Source of the DNA: Methanoculleus sp. UBA374
Lineage (GTDB): Archaea; Halobacteriota; Methanomicrobia; Methanomicrobiales; Methanoculleaceae
Length of the DNA: 64,000 bases
Direction of reading: 5' to 3'
NCBI GenBank assembly: GCA_002508705.1
Contig: DAYL01000019.1
Span: forward strand, 139,241-203,240
A program made the translations under genes and the position numbers. Shown here in pieces: positions 62,232 to 64,000 of this stretch. Position 1 is the first letter of the stretch, and every line of letters starts with the position of its first letter. The notes under the pieces are model-generated. The model was not told where the DNA came from, ran no database searches, and saw nothing but the letters and a program-made list of their open reading frames with translations.

Positions 62232-63401
62232 TTACCCCGAGTACGCACGGATAACCCCCCGGTAAACGTCCACTGCCTTCTCAAGCTGCCCTACGCGGAC
62301 ACGCTCGTCCACCGCGTGCAGCGTCGGGACCTCTCCCGGCCCGTACTCCACGACGGTAAACCCTCTGTCGCGGAGGTACCTCGCGTCGCTTGCGGCCCAT
62401 TGGAGGAACGGGACTGCCGGCGTACCGTAGACCCGCTCCATCTCACGGCAGACCGTCCGGACGATCCGGGCGTCCGTGGGCGTCAGGGTCGGTTCGGCGG
62501 CATCCATCTCGCGTATCGCGGCGTCCGGGGCGTGCTCGGCGATGCCCCGCCGGAGATCGTCGAGGGAGCACCCCCACGGCACCCGGACGTCAAGTTCCAT
62601 CCGGCACTTCTCCGCCACAATGTTCGCCTTCTCCCCCCCTTCGATGCGTCCCGGATTGAACATCACCCTCGTCAGGATGGCGTCCCCTCCCGCGATGCCG
62701 AAGGCATCGCGGAAGACCCTGGCCGACTGCGCGATGAGCGGCCGGAGGTCTTCGCCGACCGGGAACGGGCGCGCGTGGACCTTCCGCAGGTACTCTACGA
62801 GATCGAACGCCGCCATGACGGCGCTCTTGCCGACCAGGGGGTAGAGCGAACTGTGGCCCGGCTTGCCGCGGAAGGTGAGGGCGATCCGGTAGAGACCCTT
62901 CTGGCCGACCGCCAGACCCATCTCCGGTGTCGGTTCCGCAATCAGGCAGTCCCGGGGCAGAAGCAGGTTCTCTGCGAGCAGCGACCGGATGCCGTACTCC
63001 CCGCCGGTCTCCTCGTCGCAGACGAATGCAAACTGGGCCTTCGGCTCCGCACCGCTTTCGATCAGGTCCCGGTAGGCGATGAGGAGAGCGGCGCACCCCC
63101 CTTTCATGTCGGTGGCGCCCCGCCCCCAGACGTAGCCGTCGGCAACCTCGCCGCTGTAGGGGTCATGCGTCCAGCCGTCGGGGATGGCGGGGACCACGTC
63201 GATGTGACCGCAGAGGAGGAGCCGGGGGTCGGGTTCGGTCGTGATGAGGTTGTCCCGCCCGCCCGGATGCGGGACGATGCGGGTCTTCACCCCGAGCGCG
63301 TCGAGGAACTCCGCTATGAACATAGCGAGGTCTGCCGTGTTTCCCGGCGGGTTCTCGCTCCTGATCCTGACAAGCGCCGAGGCAAGGCGGGCGACATCCA
63401 T
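62232..63401 (-). CDS. M20-family metallopeptidase (ArgE/DapE-like)
   Basis: The protein is 389 residues. Zinc ligands and catalytic residues are in place: LLLCGHIDVVPA (His, Asp), GRGATDMKGG (bridging Asp), CDEETGG (Glu-Glu), CLIAEPT and TLHAVDERV (last His). The bimetal domain is interrupted by a dimerisation domain (about 180-290, GHSSLYPLVGKSAVMAAFDL). Substrates of this family are N-acyl amino acids such as acetylornithine or succinyl-DAP; which one is used cannot be told. It starts 12 bp after the preceding unknown gene, so they form an operon. Confidence 0.9.
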   Translation of the reverse strand: MDVARLASALVRIRSENPPGNTADLAMFIAEFLDALGVKTRIVPHPGGRDNLITTEPDPRLLLCGHIDVVPAIPDGWTHDPYSGEVADGYVWGRGATDMKGGCAALLIAYRDLIESGAEPKAQFAFVCDEETGGEYGIRSLLAENLLLPRDCLIAEPTPEMGLAVGQKGLYRIALTFRGKPGHSSLYPLVGKSAVMAAFDLVEYLRKVHARPFPVGEDLRPLIAQSARVFRDAFGIAGGDAILTRVMFNPGRIEGGEKANIVAEKCRMELDVRVPWGCSLDDLRRGIAEHAPDAAIREMDAAEPTLTPTDARIVRTVCREMERVYGTPAVPFLQWAASDARYLRDRGFTVVEYGPGEVPTLHAVDERVRVGQLEKAVDVYRGVIRAYSG

Positions 63402-63413
63402 TACCGGTCTCCT

Positions 63414-63923
63414 TCAGGCGGAGTGACTCTGGGCAAACTCATCGAAGAGGCGGGCGAGCGACGAGGTCTTATAGAGTTGTTTGATGAATTTCGGGTCGAA
63501 GAACTCGTCGATGAACGTCTCGAGGTACTCGACCGGGATCGCCTTTTTGTCGTCGGGGTTGAGCACGATGCGGAAACTCCGGTACTGGGCGGGGTCGTCG
63601 CGGTCATAGATGCCGGACCAGAGCATCGGGAGTTCCTCGAACTTCTCGTGGTGCTCGGCTTTCAGCCAGTTGACGAAATCGGGGAAGTATGCCCGCTCGC
63701 CGACCTTCTCCTCATCCACCCGCCACCGCAGGTACTCCATGCTCATGACGTTCCGGGGCGACATGTAGTTGTAGGCGAGGATACTGAGGGTGAAATCGAT
63801 GTGGGCGAGAGCATCAATGAAGTAGAAGTACAGAACCGGGTGAAACTCGGCGGTGCTCTCCAGGATCAGCGATTTGCCGTACAATTTCTGCATGGCACGG
63901 GCATATTCGTTTCCTTCCAGCAT
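63414..63923 (-). CDS. Unknown protein upstream of the M20 peptidase
   Basis: The protein is 169 residues with ATG 63921-63923; SD ggagag lies just before, with a TATA-like aatagtattt further up. It is helical and aromatic-rich (LESTAEFHPVLYFYFIDALA, FTLSILAYNYMSPRNV, YFPDFVNWLKAEHHEK). The family is not recognised. It is the first gene of a two-gene operon with the peptidase. The remaining bases to 64000 hold only its promoter region. Confidence 0.65.
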   Translation of the reverse strand: MLEGNEYARAMQKLYGKSLILESTAEFHPVLYFYFIDALAHIDFTLSILAYNYMSPRNVMSMEYLRWRVDEEKVGERAYFPDFVNWLKAEHHEKFEELPMLWSGIYDRDDPAQYRSFRIVLNPDDKKAIPVEYLETFIDEFFDPKFIKQLYKTSSLARLFDEFAQSHSA

Positions 63924-64000
63924 ACTCTCCTATTGGGGAGGGAGGTACAAATACTATTCCTTCCCTGCAGGGTGCGACGGACCGATAGGTCCGGAGCTTG

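Overview
The window looks like archaeal chromosome from a methanogen of the Methanomicrobiales, most like Methanoculleus. This is inferred from several features: TATA boxes about 22-28 nt before leaderless starts, a tRNA-Thr without an encoded CCA, a ferredoxin-type F420-dehydrogenase-beta family protein, an archaeal transposon-encoded DUF2080 protein, a relic of an Orc1/Cdc6 replication initiator, and high GC with AT-rich accessory patches. No database search was possible, so the genus is an inference.

Layout. (1) 1-1755: a partial unknown gene, a TIM-barrel sugar isomerase-like gene and tRNA-Thr(GGT). (2) 1745-12953: an element of about 11.2 kb integrated in the 3' end of the tRNA. It carries a tyrosine integrase, primase, superfamily 3 helicase, a small-terminase candidate and a large terminase split into ATPase and nuclease genes, mostly coupled by 4-nt overlaps. 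No capsid, portal or tail gene is visible, so it resembles a satellite or defective provirus. (3) 12954-14332: decayed sequence. (4) 14333-38360: a surface-polysaccharide locus with a GT2, WecB, two sugar epimerases, four GT4 enzymes, a pyruvyl transferase with an FrhB-like partner, a membrane protein, a flippase, an asparagine-synthase-like protein, a GNAT, a FemAB-like protein and a deacetylase. Decayed IS21- and IS5-type elements interrupt it. (5) 38390-52740: a junkyard of toxin-antitoxin genes (four MntA/HepT loci, two PemK/MazF-type, YgiT/DUF4258, a VapBC stump, UPF0175/PIN), repeated broken copies of a UDP-ManNAc dehydrogenase and an epimerase, copies of an unrecognised protein family (here called family M), and a relic of Orc1/Cdc6. 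(6) 53213-60353: three large co-directional genes of unknown function with strong Shine-Dalgarno sites and bacterial character. Two of them are frameshifted at T6 runs, and the last carries a 36/36/36-nt CRISPR-like repeat-spacer-repeat in frame. (7) 60832-63923: a NYN-OST-HTH protein, an M20 peptidase and an unknown gene.

The most unusual signal is a family of mini-hairpin arrays: strings of short inverted repeats with 5-8 nt arms and mostly 3-4 nt loops, joined by conserved linkers such as TCACGCTC, TCAAACTC and TCGTTCC. They lie inside broken genes of region 5, at junctions between unrelated gene fragments, and in the gap at 13.1 kb. Stem sequences differ between copies while pairing is kept. 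One 62-bp insertion is flanked by a 7-bp direct repeat, and paralogues show the empty site. This looks like a small mobile or recombinogenic element. The second strong signal is the CRISPR-like unit inside an open reading frame with no cas genes in view.
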